In this document: positions 50,957-62,500 of the stretch, in pieces
How positions within the stretch are numbered: the first letter of the stretch is position 1
Layout of the letters: each line of letters opens with the position of its first letter
Assembly: GCA_005656395.1 (NCBI GenBank)
Contig: SRSI01000060.1
Coordinates: 682,001 to 746,000, forward strand
DNA from: Strongyloides papillosus
Taxonomy: Eukaryota; Nematoda; Chromadorea; Rhabditida; Strongyloididae
DNA: 64,000 bases
Direction: 5' to 3'
Program-made: the position numbers and the translations under genes
Notes under the pieces: generated by a model
What the model was told of the DNA's origin: nothing
The model's database searches: none
What the model saw: only the letters and a program-made list of their open reading frames with translations

Positions 50957-53122
50957 TTAAAAGAAAATAAATTATTAAATATTAAAAAAATTAAAATACT
51001 GTAATAATTCCATATAAGGATACCTTAGAAATAAACAAAATAAACAAGCAAAATCTTTTATATAAAAAAAATAAATGAAGCAAAGTAAAATAGCTAGTTT
51101 GATAACATTATTTACGGTACAAAGAATTATAGTTCAGTAAGACACTTTATTTATTTTTGAGTAATCCAAAATTGTTCACAAATAATTTTAGGGTACATTT
51201 AGCAAAGGATAAATTAGCAAAGTTTTATGATTGAACAACTCTAGTAAGACGCTTTAAAAAAAATAAATACTATAATGTCAGTGTTTCTTTACGTTATTTT
51301 GCAACTTTAACTTCCCACAGATAATTAAAAGTGGTATAATTGTTTAGCTTTAAAATAAATTTTCATAATTCCTGTAATTTTAAATGGTATTTTTGTTACA
51401 TTTTTATTGAGTGTGGTATGTAGGGAATTCAAAAAATATAAATTTAATAGTAAAAATGGAGATCTGAAAAGCAGTATTTAAGATGATAAAAATATTATAT
51501 CAATTTTTTTTACTAACAATTAGTAACATGTTATTTGTCATTGAAATATTTTAGTGTAAATTACTATAAAAAAAGAAATAATAGGAGATATTTTTTATTG
51601 TATTTTATCTAAAGTACAATTTTAGATTAAAAAAATAATATTACACAAAGTAATCTATTCACTGTAATTCATTTCCTTCTGATAAATATTAAAAGAATTT
51701 AAGATTTATAATTTCATTTGCTGTTAACAAAAAATTTATAAAGTTAGATTATTGCCATTTATTGAGAAAACGACAGCATCTATTTAAGGCACATTATCAA
51801 AAAAAAATTTTTCTTTTTATTATTATGCTATTTAAAAAATTACATTTTTTCATTAGACACACATGAGTTATTTTTTTCTACAAGTATAAATGTGAAAATA
51901 TATTGTGAGAAATAAAAGTAAACATTTTTCTATAATTTTAAGTACAATAGACATCTATATGTATAACTATTTATGAGAAATTCATAAATTTTTTTAAATA
52001 CATTTTCAAACAAAATGTTTGTTTTATTATTTCCTTGTATCTCTTATAAATAGCATATTTGATTTTGCAATATTTTAAAAAAAGCAACTTATTTTCCTCG
52101 TTTCACTATATACTATAACATGATGACTTGATGTTTCTGTAATAAGTATATGAGTGATATTTTTAAAAAACCTAAAAAGTGTTGTAAATTATCACATAAT
52201 TCAATTTATCCAAAATTAAAGATATCCCTAATTCGTTAGCAAAATTAAAATTTTTAAAACACAAAATTTTCTCTATTAATCTTATAAAATATTAAAATAA
52301 TTAATTTTTTACTTTTTATCTATTTCACCAAGAAATAATTGCGAAATAAGAATTTTTGTGGAATAATTATAAAACACCGATCCAAATTAAGCCATGTCAA
52401 TATTTTTTTTAAATGAAATTTGGTTAAAAAATAACTAACAATAATGACTGCTATAAGTTTGATATACTAAAAGATTTTTTCAAATAAATTAAAATAATCC
52501 ATAGAAATAATAATTTCAAAATTTCTAGTATTTAAATGCCAGATTTGCGAAGTTATATCTTTATGCTTAACCTCAAAGTAGTTAAATTTCTTTAATTACA
52601 AATTAAATATTTTTATTGATTGTTACATTTTTTAAACATTTAAAATCATTCCTAAAAAAATTCTGTTTACATTCTTTGCTACTTCCTGTTCAGTTCTAAA
52701 AATGTATAGCGGTTTAGAAGTCAAAATATTGCATTTTTAGCATTTCACCTGTTAAAATTTTAGAAACGATCCATTTTAATTAAAAATATGAAGAGTTAGT
52801 TAAATGTTACAAGTGCATGATGAGTAAGAAATTTTTTATTTTTGCTTTTAATATTATATCATTAATAGTGAAATCATTTTACATGTATCTCCTTCTGTTT
52901 TATGGCGAAGAATTTTTTACAATACTACCTTCTAAAATATAAATACACAAGAGCAATATTTTTCAAAAAAAACATTCAAAATTAACATTAATTTTAAATA
53001 AATAATACATAAAAATACAATGATAAAACACTTTGTATTTTCAAATTTTTTAATTTTTTAAATTTAATGAGACTTCACTTTCCAAATTTAAAAAATGTAT
53101 TGGTAGAAGGTCAAGTAAATCA
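50957..53122. other. Intergenic, no gene seen
   Basis: About 2.2 kb of AT-rich sequence upstream of the TRPV gene (-), expected to hold its promoter. No supported exon or repeat. Confidence 0.5.
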
Positions 53123-53951
53123 TCAAGTCATCTTGACGTTCCAAGACCAATTTCTTTTTATTATATTGATATCTAAATTTTTCATATATTTTTTCAACCT
53201 CATTAATCTTCTATCCATATCATAAGTTAGATAATGTAGGCATGCCTTCAAAAATTTTAATTCTTTAAAAATACCTACTCTATACCTTTTTGCTAAAAAT
53301 TTTTTTGAAAAGATTGTTGAATATATTATAACAAATCGCTGATAAAGTAATTCTAATTCTCTGTCAAGTTTTGCTTCATTAGTATTTATTATATCAATGA
53401 CAAAAGTTTCTCTTAATATTTCAATATTAATAGGAAAACGATAAATAACGTCATCTATAATAAATTATTTTATAATTACGATAAATTACATACCATATTT
53501 GTAGCGTTCTATAAAATTTAAGATGCAAATAATTTTATCATTAAAAATTTGGAAAATTCAATTCTATTAAAATTATAAATAATTGCAAATTTTTAGAACT
53601 ATAAATTCTTGGTTGCTTTCTGTACGTTAACATTTCCGATTTAGTCAATGTTTTTTTGCATTCCGATTTAAACGAATTATCAGAATCACAGACAATACGT
53701 TTAATTGAATCTTTTGTAACCACTTCATAAAAAAAAAATTCAACTTTTTTTGAAACATTTTCATATTCCTCCTCAACAAGTGTCTGTTAACATAATTATC
53801 CGTATCACTAAGTAATTTATCTGTTTTGATGTACAAAAATTATAAGCAGGCCTATAGTTAAAACTATCAGTGATGATATAGTTGTTACATCATTTTTGTC
53901 AATTATAATCATTTCCTGGCATTCAATTGAATTTATAACTCTAACGTTCAT
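53123..53951 (-). CDS. Novel single-pass membrane protein, 215 aa, four exons with a 15-nt microexon
   Basis: Exons are 53835-53951, 53600-53783, 53494-53508 and 53123-53454. The introns are 51, 91 and 39 nt, all GT-AG, and every junction keeps one open frame to TGA. An acceptor-like CTATTTTAG ends 10 nt before the ATG. Residues about 1-27 are polar (MNVRVINSIECQEMIIIDKND), then TTISSLIVLTIGLLIIF is one membrane segment. A charged region (TLVEEEYENVSKK...) and a helical C-terminal half follow (LDRELELLYQRFVIIYSTIF, LTYDMDRRLMRLKKYMKNLD). No named domain is recognised. The microexon model is one solution; reading straight through exon 2 would instead stop at 53541-53543 and leave the long exon 4 frame orphaned. 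Confidence 0.55.
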
Positions 53952-54946
53952 ATTAATGAATCTAAAATAGATAAATAATATACTTTATCTCAAAAATAAA
54001 TAATTATCTAAAAAGATATTTCATTGAATAGTACTATAATTTAAAAATGGCATGATAAAAACAAATAAAGGTTAATAAATTATTGTAAAAAAGTTTTTAC
54101 ATCGTCAAATAAAGATAAAACTTTTTGTGTTGTATAATTTATGTAAAATAAATAAGATGAAAAAGAGAAACTCTCTGTTTAAGATCCAAATATATTCAAT
54201 TATTTATAAATAAGAGAATGATCATTTTTCACCTCATTACTAATAGGTAACAATAAATGAATGTGAATGTTTCCTAGTAAAAGATAAAGCAATAAATATA
54301 TTTATAATTTAAATACCTTAACTGAGGCTTTTTAAAAATATTAAATTTTTAACTTAAAAAATTCTATAACAAATAAAACTATATTCTTCAGAAATATTAT
54401 CTTAACATTTTGATGTGTTTTTATAAAAACATTATCTTATTTTTACATGTGTCACTATAACAAATACAAGTAGATGATAAAACAAAAGACTTATAAAATA
54501 TGGTAAACCTATAAATTAAATTTGAATATAAAAACTAGGAGAATAATAAATTTATTACTTCTGTAATAAAACGTCTTAATCTATTTAGGTAAATGTTTTG
54601 GAATTATTTTATAACTTAATTGATAAAGTTAATATTCTTAGGTGTTTTGATATTTAGTACAAATGTATGAAAAAATACTATGAACAATTGTTCTATAAAA
54701 AATTAAAAGTTTGAAATAAAAATCAATATAACAATATTACAAAAAATTTAGGAAAATAGCAATTAATTAACTTTTTTTAAAAAAAATAAAATTTTAGTAT
54801 ATTTTTTTAGTCAAAGATACATTTATCTAGACGTTAAGCATGTAATGTCCTTCTTGTAATTATTACATGTAGAAATGTAAATGATATATTTTGTATTTTT
54901 AAATTATTCAACATCGTATTTGATTTTCATAAAAAAATTATACTTA
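53952..54946. other. Intergenic, no gene seen
   Basis: AT-rich spacer between the membrane-protein gene (-) and fold-back element copy 2. Nothing supported. Confidence 0.5.
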
Positions 54947-55681
54947 AAACCCATTTTGTGAATCAATCGGACATTGGAGATACAACTAAAAATTTTACCC
55001 CCCATTTTTATTAATAAAAAGAGGGACTAAAAAAATGTATGTTGGAAAATTTATTCGGTTTAAACTTTGAGATATAAGATCCGCAGCGAGCCAAAGTCGG
55101 GAAAATTGATTTTTACAAGTTTGCGGTAAATAGATTTTTTTAAAAACAAATAATGTTTCTAGGGGTAATTTTTTGTAAAAAGATGAATGAACATACCTTC
55201 GGCTTCATAAATTTACTTCTGTATTGTTTTTTGGAATTTTTTTTTTAGTTTTTTTTTCAATTTTTGAGTACAAAAATCAAAAAAGCGCATGTTCTCATTA
55301 TGTTTATTCGATTTCTCATGTAATTTTACATCTAAATTCATGAAAAAAAAGAAAATAAAAAGTGTAGATCATTGTGCTCTTAAATTTCAGTGCAAAAATC
55401 AAAAAATCGCATTTTCCCACTATGCTCATTCGTTTTTTCATAAAAAAATTACCCCCAGAAACAATATTTATTTCTAAAAAAATCTTTTTACCGGAAACTT
55501 ATAAAAATCAATTTTTCCGAATTTGTATCACTACAGCTGCTGTATTACGAAGTCTCAAGCCTAATAAATTTGCTAACATACATTATTTTAGTCCCTCTTT
55601 TTATTAATAAAATAATGGGGGGAAAATTTTTAGTTGTATCAAATTTTTAAAAAATGTTCGACCAACTCAAAAAACGGAATT
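54947..55681. mobile_element. Fold-back MITE-like element, copy 2 (735 bp)
   Basis: Second full-length copy of the element at 24289-25022, in the same orientation and almost the same length. Its ends read AAACCCATTTTGTGAATCA and, reverse-complemented, AATTCCGTTTTTTGAGTTG. The internal arms, the CAGCTGCTGTAT segment and the duplicated GCGCATGTTCTC..TATG block are all present with point differences. TA flanks both ends, and the 8-bp flanks differ (TTATACTT and AAAAATAT), so only TA is shared with copy 1 as a duplication. Non-coding; the 62-aa ORF in it parallels the one in copy 1 simply because the DNA is homologous. Confidence 0.9.
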
Positions 55682-58600
55682 TAAAAATATTCTGTTAGCA
55701 TAAGAATGCTTAAAAATTAAAGTAGAAAATCACCTATCCTCTCTTTTTATCGGAGGTTTAATAGTTAGTAGTTTAAATTATAAATTGATAACAATGTGAA
55801 ATAAATAATAATTTTTTTTTGTTTTATATTTTATCTATAAACCTTCTTTTCAATTGTAACCTTGACAATAGGCCATTGTACGTTGAAGCGCCTGAACATG
55901 TGAGATTAGCAAGATAGAATATGAATCAAACGATGTTTGAAATAGACTTTTATTATATATATATATTAGAATTATATGTATATTATTTAGACTTCACTCT
56001 TTCTTGCTCTTCCATTAATCCAGATGATCTTATCCTGTTGTTCTCAGCTTATGTATCCTTTATATTCTGGGTGTGTCCGATACAGAGTATATGTGTTCTT
56101 CATTACCTCTCCTGTGCATCACTATCTTCACAATTATCACTGATTCATTGTATGGAAAAATATATATAAAAATGCCAAAAAATTATATTCACATTACCAA
56201 AAGTGATTATATTAGTAATTTAAAAGAGGTATAAGAATTACAAATTTCTTTGTACTATTTACGCGTACTTAAATTTTCAAAGAAGTGTATATTTAGTAAA
56301 ATAATTTTTGATAAAACTGCAACTAATTAATCTTTTTTTGTTATAGTTTTTTTATGTAACTTATTAAGTATTAAAATTTTGAGTTTGCTTTATTCTTTAA
56401 TTCTAATATTTCAAAAAGCGCTGTACTATCGTTAATCATTAAAAGTAAATGTATAATTATTTAAATTGACCAAAACTAATTAATATAAAAAACAAATACT
56501 TAGGAAAAAATCAAAAACTTATATTTTTCTTTTTTTATTATTTATAAATGGTAGTAAAAGATAATTATCTATTATGTTTAATTGTTTCTATAATCAAATT
56601 TTTATAACAATTTAATTAATCCTGAACTTTCAAATAATAATACTATGATAAAATGTACGATATATAATTTTTCATAATCAGTCAATGAACATTAATTATA
56701 AATTAATTAAACATATCCTTCTAAGCATTTATGTAATATTATAATTACCATCAATGCAAATTCTTTCCTCTCAGTCCGTTCTTTTTGAGTGTTTTCTTTA
56801 CTGAATATCAACTAAATAAATTTCAATAACTGTTAAAAGCGTTTATTTTATAAAATTACAATATTGCAGGTTGGTATAAAATTTATGCAATTTTATAATT
56901 CACAATCTGACACATATAGTCATTTTAAAAGATGTTATTTCAATAAAGAGTGTATGCATTTTTCCTCGTATTAATGTCTTTTTAATGATAAGTAATTAAA
57001 AAATGAGCTTAATATTCTGATTTAGGAAATATTTCTCGAAAAAATGGCGCAAAATATTATTTTAACTTAAAAAGTTTATTCTAATTTAACAACTAAAAAT
57101 TTTAATATATAGCCTCTATAATCTCAATATAACAAAGTCCTTTTAATAAAATTTTGGTTATAAATTAGATATTATTTAACTAATAATCGGATTCAAAAAT
57201 CAATTAATATTTAATTGTTAAATCTAATAATATGTAGGATATATTTTATTATTCTTACAAACATTATTTACGATAAATCGTTTAAAAAGATTTTTTTAAT
57301 GTTGGCTAATTTTAAAGTCTGCTACTAATTAAAAACTAGTAATTATTTTTTATTTAGTAAAATATAGTTACAGTAAATGGATAAATATTATATGTAACAA
57401 TAGTTGAAAATTCTCTGGTATAATCCTTTTTTATTATACCTTAACTTTTAATTGTCCCATTTTTAGGCAATTAAAAAATAGTTTTTGAAAAAAAATTATT
57501 TTAAAAATTTATTTAGTACATATGAATCTATGTATTTGTAAAATTTCAAAAAGTTATGATTAGTATGAAAATTTAATTTAAATAATGCCAGGTTTCTATT
57601 CACAATTCCTTAAAATTTACAAGGTTTGGCTGATAGAAAATATTCTAATTTGTAATAATTTATACGAGTCTTTTTACTTTTTCAACAAATATATGCGTTT
57701 CAGTTTTATTTTCTACCAAACTGTGTTAAATAAATGATACTTTTTAATATTTGTCTAGCAACGTTTAAATATAATATTTTCATTTATATAATATAGTTTT
57801 AGTGTGTGGTTCTTATTAATTTAACGAAAGAATAGATATATTAGTTGTGTTATATTGCACTTTGCGGTTTCAAATAAGTGTAGTTTCTTCTTAGTAATAC
57901 AATTATATCATAACCTTTATCTTATATCTTACTGAATACTGGTTATGGAAAATATAAAATAATCGTGGATTAGGTAACATTCATATGTTAATGTCGAATG
58001 TTATAAAATTATAAATGTTCTGATAAATATTATCTAAGAAAAATATATCTTTACTCAGTTACAAAATCATTTTCATTTTGACTGGATAATTTTCTCTTTC
58101 ATAATTTTTTAAAATTGATATTTGTTACAATATCAAATAAATAAATTGTATTACTTCTTATCACTTTGTAACAGATTCTTCGTAGTATAAATTCATATAA
58201 CCTATATATTGGTAGAGAACTAAATTTATCTACTTTATGAAATTATTAATATATTTTGAAGGATAATCTGATAGTATACATTAATAATTATAAAGATTTC
58301 ATTGAATAGCATATTTCTAAGTTTTTTTACTTAACTTTTAATATCAATTTACGAAAAAACTATACAAACATAGCGATTTTTTAAAAAAAGAAAATAAATC
58401 ATAGACAAACGAAAATGTCAAAATAAAAAAGAACTGGTATAATATTACAATTCGTTAATTCTAATAACCATCATAAGGGAAAAAACACAAAAATTTATAC
58501 AGTTTAGAAGAAAAACAGAATTCTGTAAAATATTATAACATATATACAGAAAATATAAAAAATAATTGGTAGACATATATTTTAACTAAACTCATTCACA

Positions 58601-59333
58601 CAAAATAAAAAAAAGACAAATTTCGACAATTCTACATGAAATGCAATAAAATGTCCTACCGTTAAAAAAATGAATTTTATTCAAATTTTAGAAATATCAA
58701 GCGACAACAAAAATATTTTAAACGATAAAAAATATTAGATTGTCGCATAAATTTGGCCGTTTTTTTACAAAAACGTGTAAGTTCTACATATTAGATTTAT
58801 GTAACTTTGATTTAATTTTGATATTTTTATAATATTATGCTTATCTTAGTTCTTAACTTGTTTTTTATTTTATAAAATACTTATTAATAGTTAATTTCGC
58901 GTAAAGTTATTAACGATTTAATAAAAATCACTATTCTAGACAATATACTAACAACAAATTTAAAAATTTTTTAACAATAATAATTAAAAGTAATAATTAC
59001 TTACTCACACAAAGTATTATTAACTAAAAATATTATTTTAGCATTTGTTTTTATTTTAAATCAAAGTATGTAAAAATTATTTTTTACTATAAATAAAAAT
59101 CCATATTATTTATAATTTTTTATAAATTTGATTTTAAAAGATGATTTTGAAAACATTATTATAATATTTTGGCTATCAGATAATTATAATTTCGTAAAAA
59201 AAATATAATTTATAATAATCTAAACTACTGAAACATATAAAAAAATTTACTGTGATATGTTAAACGTGCTTTTTATAAAAGTTTTTGTAATTTTATATAA
59301 AATTAAATTTTAATTTTGTATTTTTGTTGTAAA
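55682..59333. other. Intergenic, no gene seen (contains candidate insertion 55881-56145)
   Basis: Long AT-rich stretch between fold-back copy 2 and the LTR retrotransposon. Apart from the candidate insertion listed separately I see no gene or repeat. Confidence 0.45.
55881..56145. mobile_element. Candidate small insertion (solo LTR- or SINE-like)
   Basis: A 265-bp block clearly less AT-rich than its surroundings, flanked by the 7-bp direct repeat CATTGTA (55874-55880 and 56146-56152). On the minus strand it contains AATATAAAGG and AATAAAAG and ends GGCGCTTCAACG, an LTR-like arrangement. The ends are not the standard TG...CA unless the boundaries are shifted into the direct repeats, and no terminal inverted repeat is seen. 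The ORF crossing it (55921-56169) is hydrophobic and unsupported. It could be a solo LTR, a SINE or unrelated conserved DNA. Confidence 0.35.
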
Positions 59334-59513
59334 TGTGATTGATTTATATCAATCTTATTACAATATAAAAGCGCATAGAAAACCATTACTTACCATAAAG
59401 GCTTGTATCCGGATCAGGGTAAGTAATGGTTTTCTTGTAATCAAATATATTGTCTTTGTTTTAGCTCTTTTTCTATCAATAAATATATATAGTAAAGTAG
59501 ACTATGTATTACA
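59334..59513 (+). repeat. 5' LTR of the retrotransposon (180 bp)
   Basis: Starts TGTGATTG and ends ATTACA, giving TG...CA ends, and is followed at once by a primer-binding site. It contains TATAAAA (59364-59370) and AATAAA (59478-59483). The 3' boundary is fixed by the primer-binding site. The 5' boundary is a best guess until the 3' LTR is compared. Confidence 0.75.
59379..59433 (+). promoter_or_regulatory. Perfect 16-bp hairpin in the LTR with palindromic loop
   Basis: AAAACCATTACTTACC at 59379-59394 is followed, after a 23-nt loop, by its exact reverse complement GGTAAGTAATGGTTTT at 59418-59433. The loop includes the self-complementary ATCCGGAT (59407-59414). It lies between the TATA box and the AATAAA of the LTR. 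The function is not known; see findings. Confidence 0.85.
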
Positions 59514-59527
59514 TGGGGGCTCAACCG
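59514..59527 (+). promoter_or_regulatory. tRNA primer-binding site
   Basis: TGGGGGCTCAACCG directly follows the LTR end. It begins with TGG, complementary to the CCA end of a tRNA whose 3' sequence would be CGGTTGAGCCCCCA. I have not identified the tRNA species. An ATG overlaps its first bases (59513-59515) in the Gag-Pol frame. Confidence 0.8.
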
Positions 59528-59545
59528 AACCAAAACGATAACCTG

Positions 59546-62500
59546 ATGGTTAAAGAAATGTCGTTAAATAATTATAATGGATCACTCGATTACTTCATAA
59601 TGTTACGTAATGAATATTCTGTATCGTTGTCTCAAGATCCTGCAAAAAGACAAACTTTATGTCAATACTTCCTTAAGCTCCAAGATTTGCACATTAGAGA
59701 GCAATTTTATCAAATTCATCCTGATATCACTATTGTAACTGATGAAGAGTTGGAAGTTTTTATAAACCATTACAAAAAATTAATCCCTATTACTGAAATT
59801 GATCATCTTAAAAATGTATGTGAAGTTAAACGTAAGCCGGGTGAATCACCACAGACATTCGTCCATCGTTTAAAATTATTAATTGGTAAAATCAACGGTG
59901 TTATGTCTCTCACTCCCTCAGATGCTATATTACTCATTATCACCTTTATCAATTCTCCTAAAAAATCCCATAAACAATTACTTAGTAAAGATACTATTAC
60001 TACTGATGATATTACACGTGAATGGCAAAGATTTTTAGAGGAGGATAATTTTTCAAAAAACAATTACAATTTATCGCACCAACTGTCACGTCACTCTCAA
60101 TCCTATCCCGCCGCACCTAGACAATTCAATGATAATTCCAATTTTTACAACCTTTCCAATTCATCAAATACTCAGCATTACACTAGACCCTCCAACAATA
60201 TTCAAAGTAAATTTTCCAATTATCCAAAACGTCAATCCAACTTCTCCTCCACTCAAAATCAAAGTAAATTTGGAGCTAATTATCCCAACAATTATCAATC
60301 TGAATTCCCTAACTACCCCTCTTCGTTTCATCATTCATATGAAATCTCTCACCAACAGCAACCTTTATCATATCATACTTCTCCATTTAATCAGCAATCT
60401 ACCAATACATTCTCCAATTCTACTCCTCCAGTAAATCACCAAAAATCTTCGAATGCTCCATTTAAACCATCCACTAGAGACTATAACAATGATAAAACCA
60501 CCCATGATAAAATAAATGTTCACACAAAATCCCTTAAAGTTCCTCAAAGCTTCCTTACTCAACCTGTTTTAAGAACTGTATTAATGATTGAAAATGTATC
60601 TACTCCTGTATTAATAGATGGAGGAAGTGAAGTTGCATTAATCCCTCTCAGCTTCTATGATAAATACTTGAAAAAACGTAATTACAAAATAGATAAATGT
60701 AATTTCACTGCTGTTATGGCAAATAATGTTTGTGAAAATTTTATTGGTTCCGTTGATATAAATGTACAATGTTTAGAGACGTTACAACGTAATAAGATTA
60801 CATTTTATATCTTATCTTCATGTGAGTGTACCATCACTAATATACATGCACATAGTCTTAAAATTGATATAACTGATAAAATTGAAACTGTTATGAAATC
60901 TCGTGAAAATATTGTTGAAAAATTATATATGATAAAAGAAAAAGATGAATCTCTATTTAATCTATTCATTCAACATGAAAAAGTTTACAATGAACAAATT
61001 TTACCACCTGTCATAGAAATTGATATACCAATTGTCGAACCATTTCCTAAAAGAGTCCAGGCTGCATATCCTTTAAATTATGAACAAAAATTAGTTTTAG
61101 GAAAAAAGCTGACTAATGAAATTCTAGATGGTTATATGACTTCTATTTCATATCCTTCTCATGCAGTACCTGTAACAGTTGTCCATGGTACCAATGGATA
61201 TAGAGTTTGTAATGATGCCCGTCTACAAAATCATAACATTATTCCTATGGATATACAATTAGATAATATTATTAGTACTATACTACGCTTAACTGATACT
61301 AGTAAAGATAACGATGAAGAACGATTTTATTCTGTATTTGATCTAAAATCAGCTTTTAAAAACTTTTCAATTGTACCTGAACGAAGATTCTTATCTAATA
61401 TCATTACCCCGTTAGGTACATTTACTTCTGATCGTTTAATATTTGGTTTGAAATCAGCATCAGCACTATTTCATTCTACTTTTCTTAATTTATTAGAACA
61501 AGAAGGTTGTTACAATTTTGCTTTGTATGTTGATGACTTAATCGTATATGGTAACATGACAGAACAGATTCAAAACATATCAAAAATACTTTTACTCTGC
61601 TCCAGAAACCATATAAAATTAAATATTACTAAGACTGGTTTATTTTTAAAAGAAACTGTATACTTAGGACAAAGTTTAACGTTAACGACTATATCAGTAA
61701 CAAAAAAAAGAATTGATGAATTATTATCGCTACCAACCCCTATTAGCAAATCTCAAATGTATCACTATCTTGGTAAACTTCAGTTTGTTAGTAAATTTAT
61801 TAAAGATTATTCTGCATTAACGAAAGATCTCCATCCCTCTAAAAATAATTGTGATAAAAATGGTAAATTTATATGGAATAGTACTCGTATTGCCGCATTT
61901 GATAAAATACGTGACAATATACAAAATCATTACATATTCTCTATACCTAAAAACAGTGATCAACTATTTTGTCAAGTCTTTATGACTGATGTATCTTTTA
62001 CTGTTGAAACGTATTTTTACCCTGACAATACCAAAGGTAATAGAAATATACTAGATATTTTTTCGAGAATTTTCCAACAATCAGAATTAAATTATAATTA
62101 TATTGAAAAACAATTACTTGCTTTGAATGAATATTTCTCTAGATGGTCGGACAATAATCGACTTCCAATTATTGAAACTTGTAAACTAATTGAATCTATA
62201 TTAAAACATGATAACTGCAGTGCTTTTTCGACACGTATTCAAAAATTAGCTTCTATTATGATAGTCAAAGATGTACAAGTAAAAGTTATCAAACAAGTTA
62301 GAACTAAAATGCTCAAAGCTATTACATTTCCTGAAGCTCCTCTAAAATTTGATTTTAATATTGATGAGGTTATTAAATTTCAATCAACTGATAATCATTG
62401 TAAAACTTTAAGAACTTTCATGGATACTGGTAATGAAGATTGTTTAAAAAAATTACCTGTTGCATTTTCTGAGAAAGCTGAGTTATTAGAAGAGATTCAA

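Noticed and set aside
59335..59541. 68-aa ORF across the LTR and primer-binding site
   Set aside because: It crosses the hairpin and the PBS and is incidental to the LTR sequence.
59803..60434. ORFs antisense to or out of frame with Gag
   Set aside because: Shadows of the long Gag-Pol frame.
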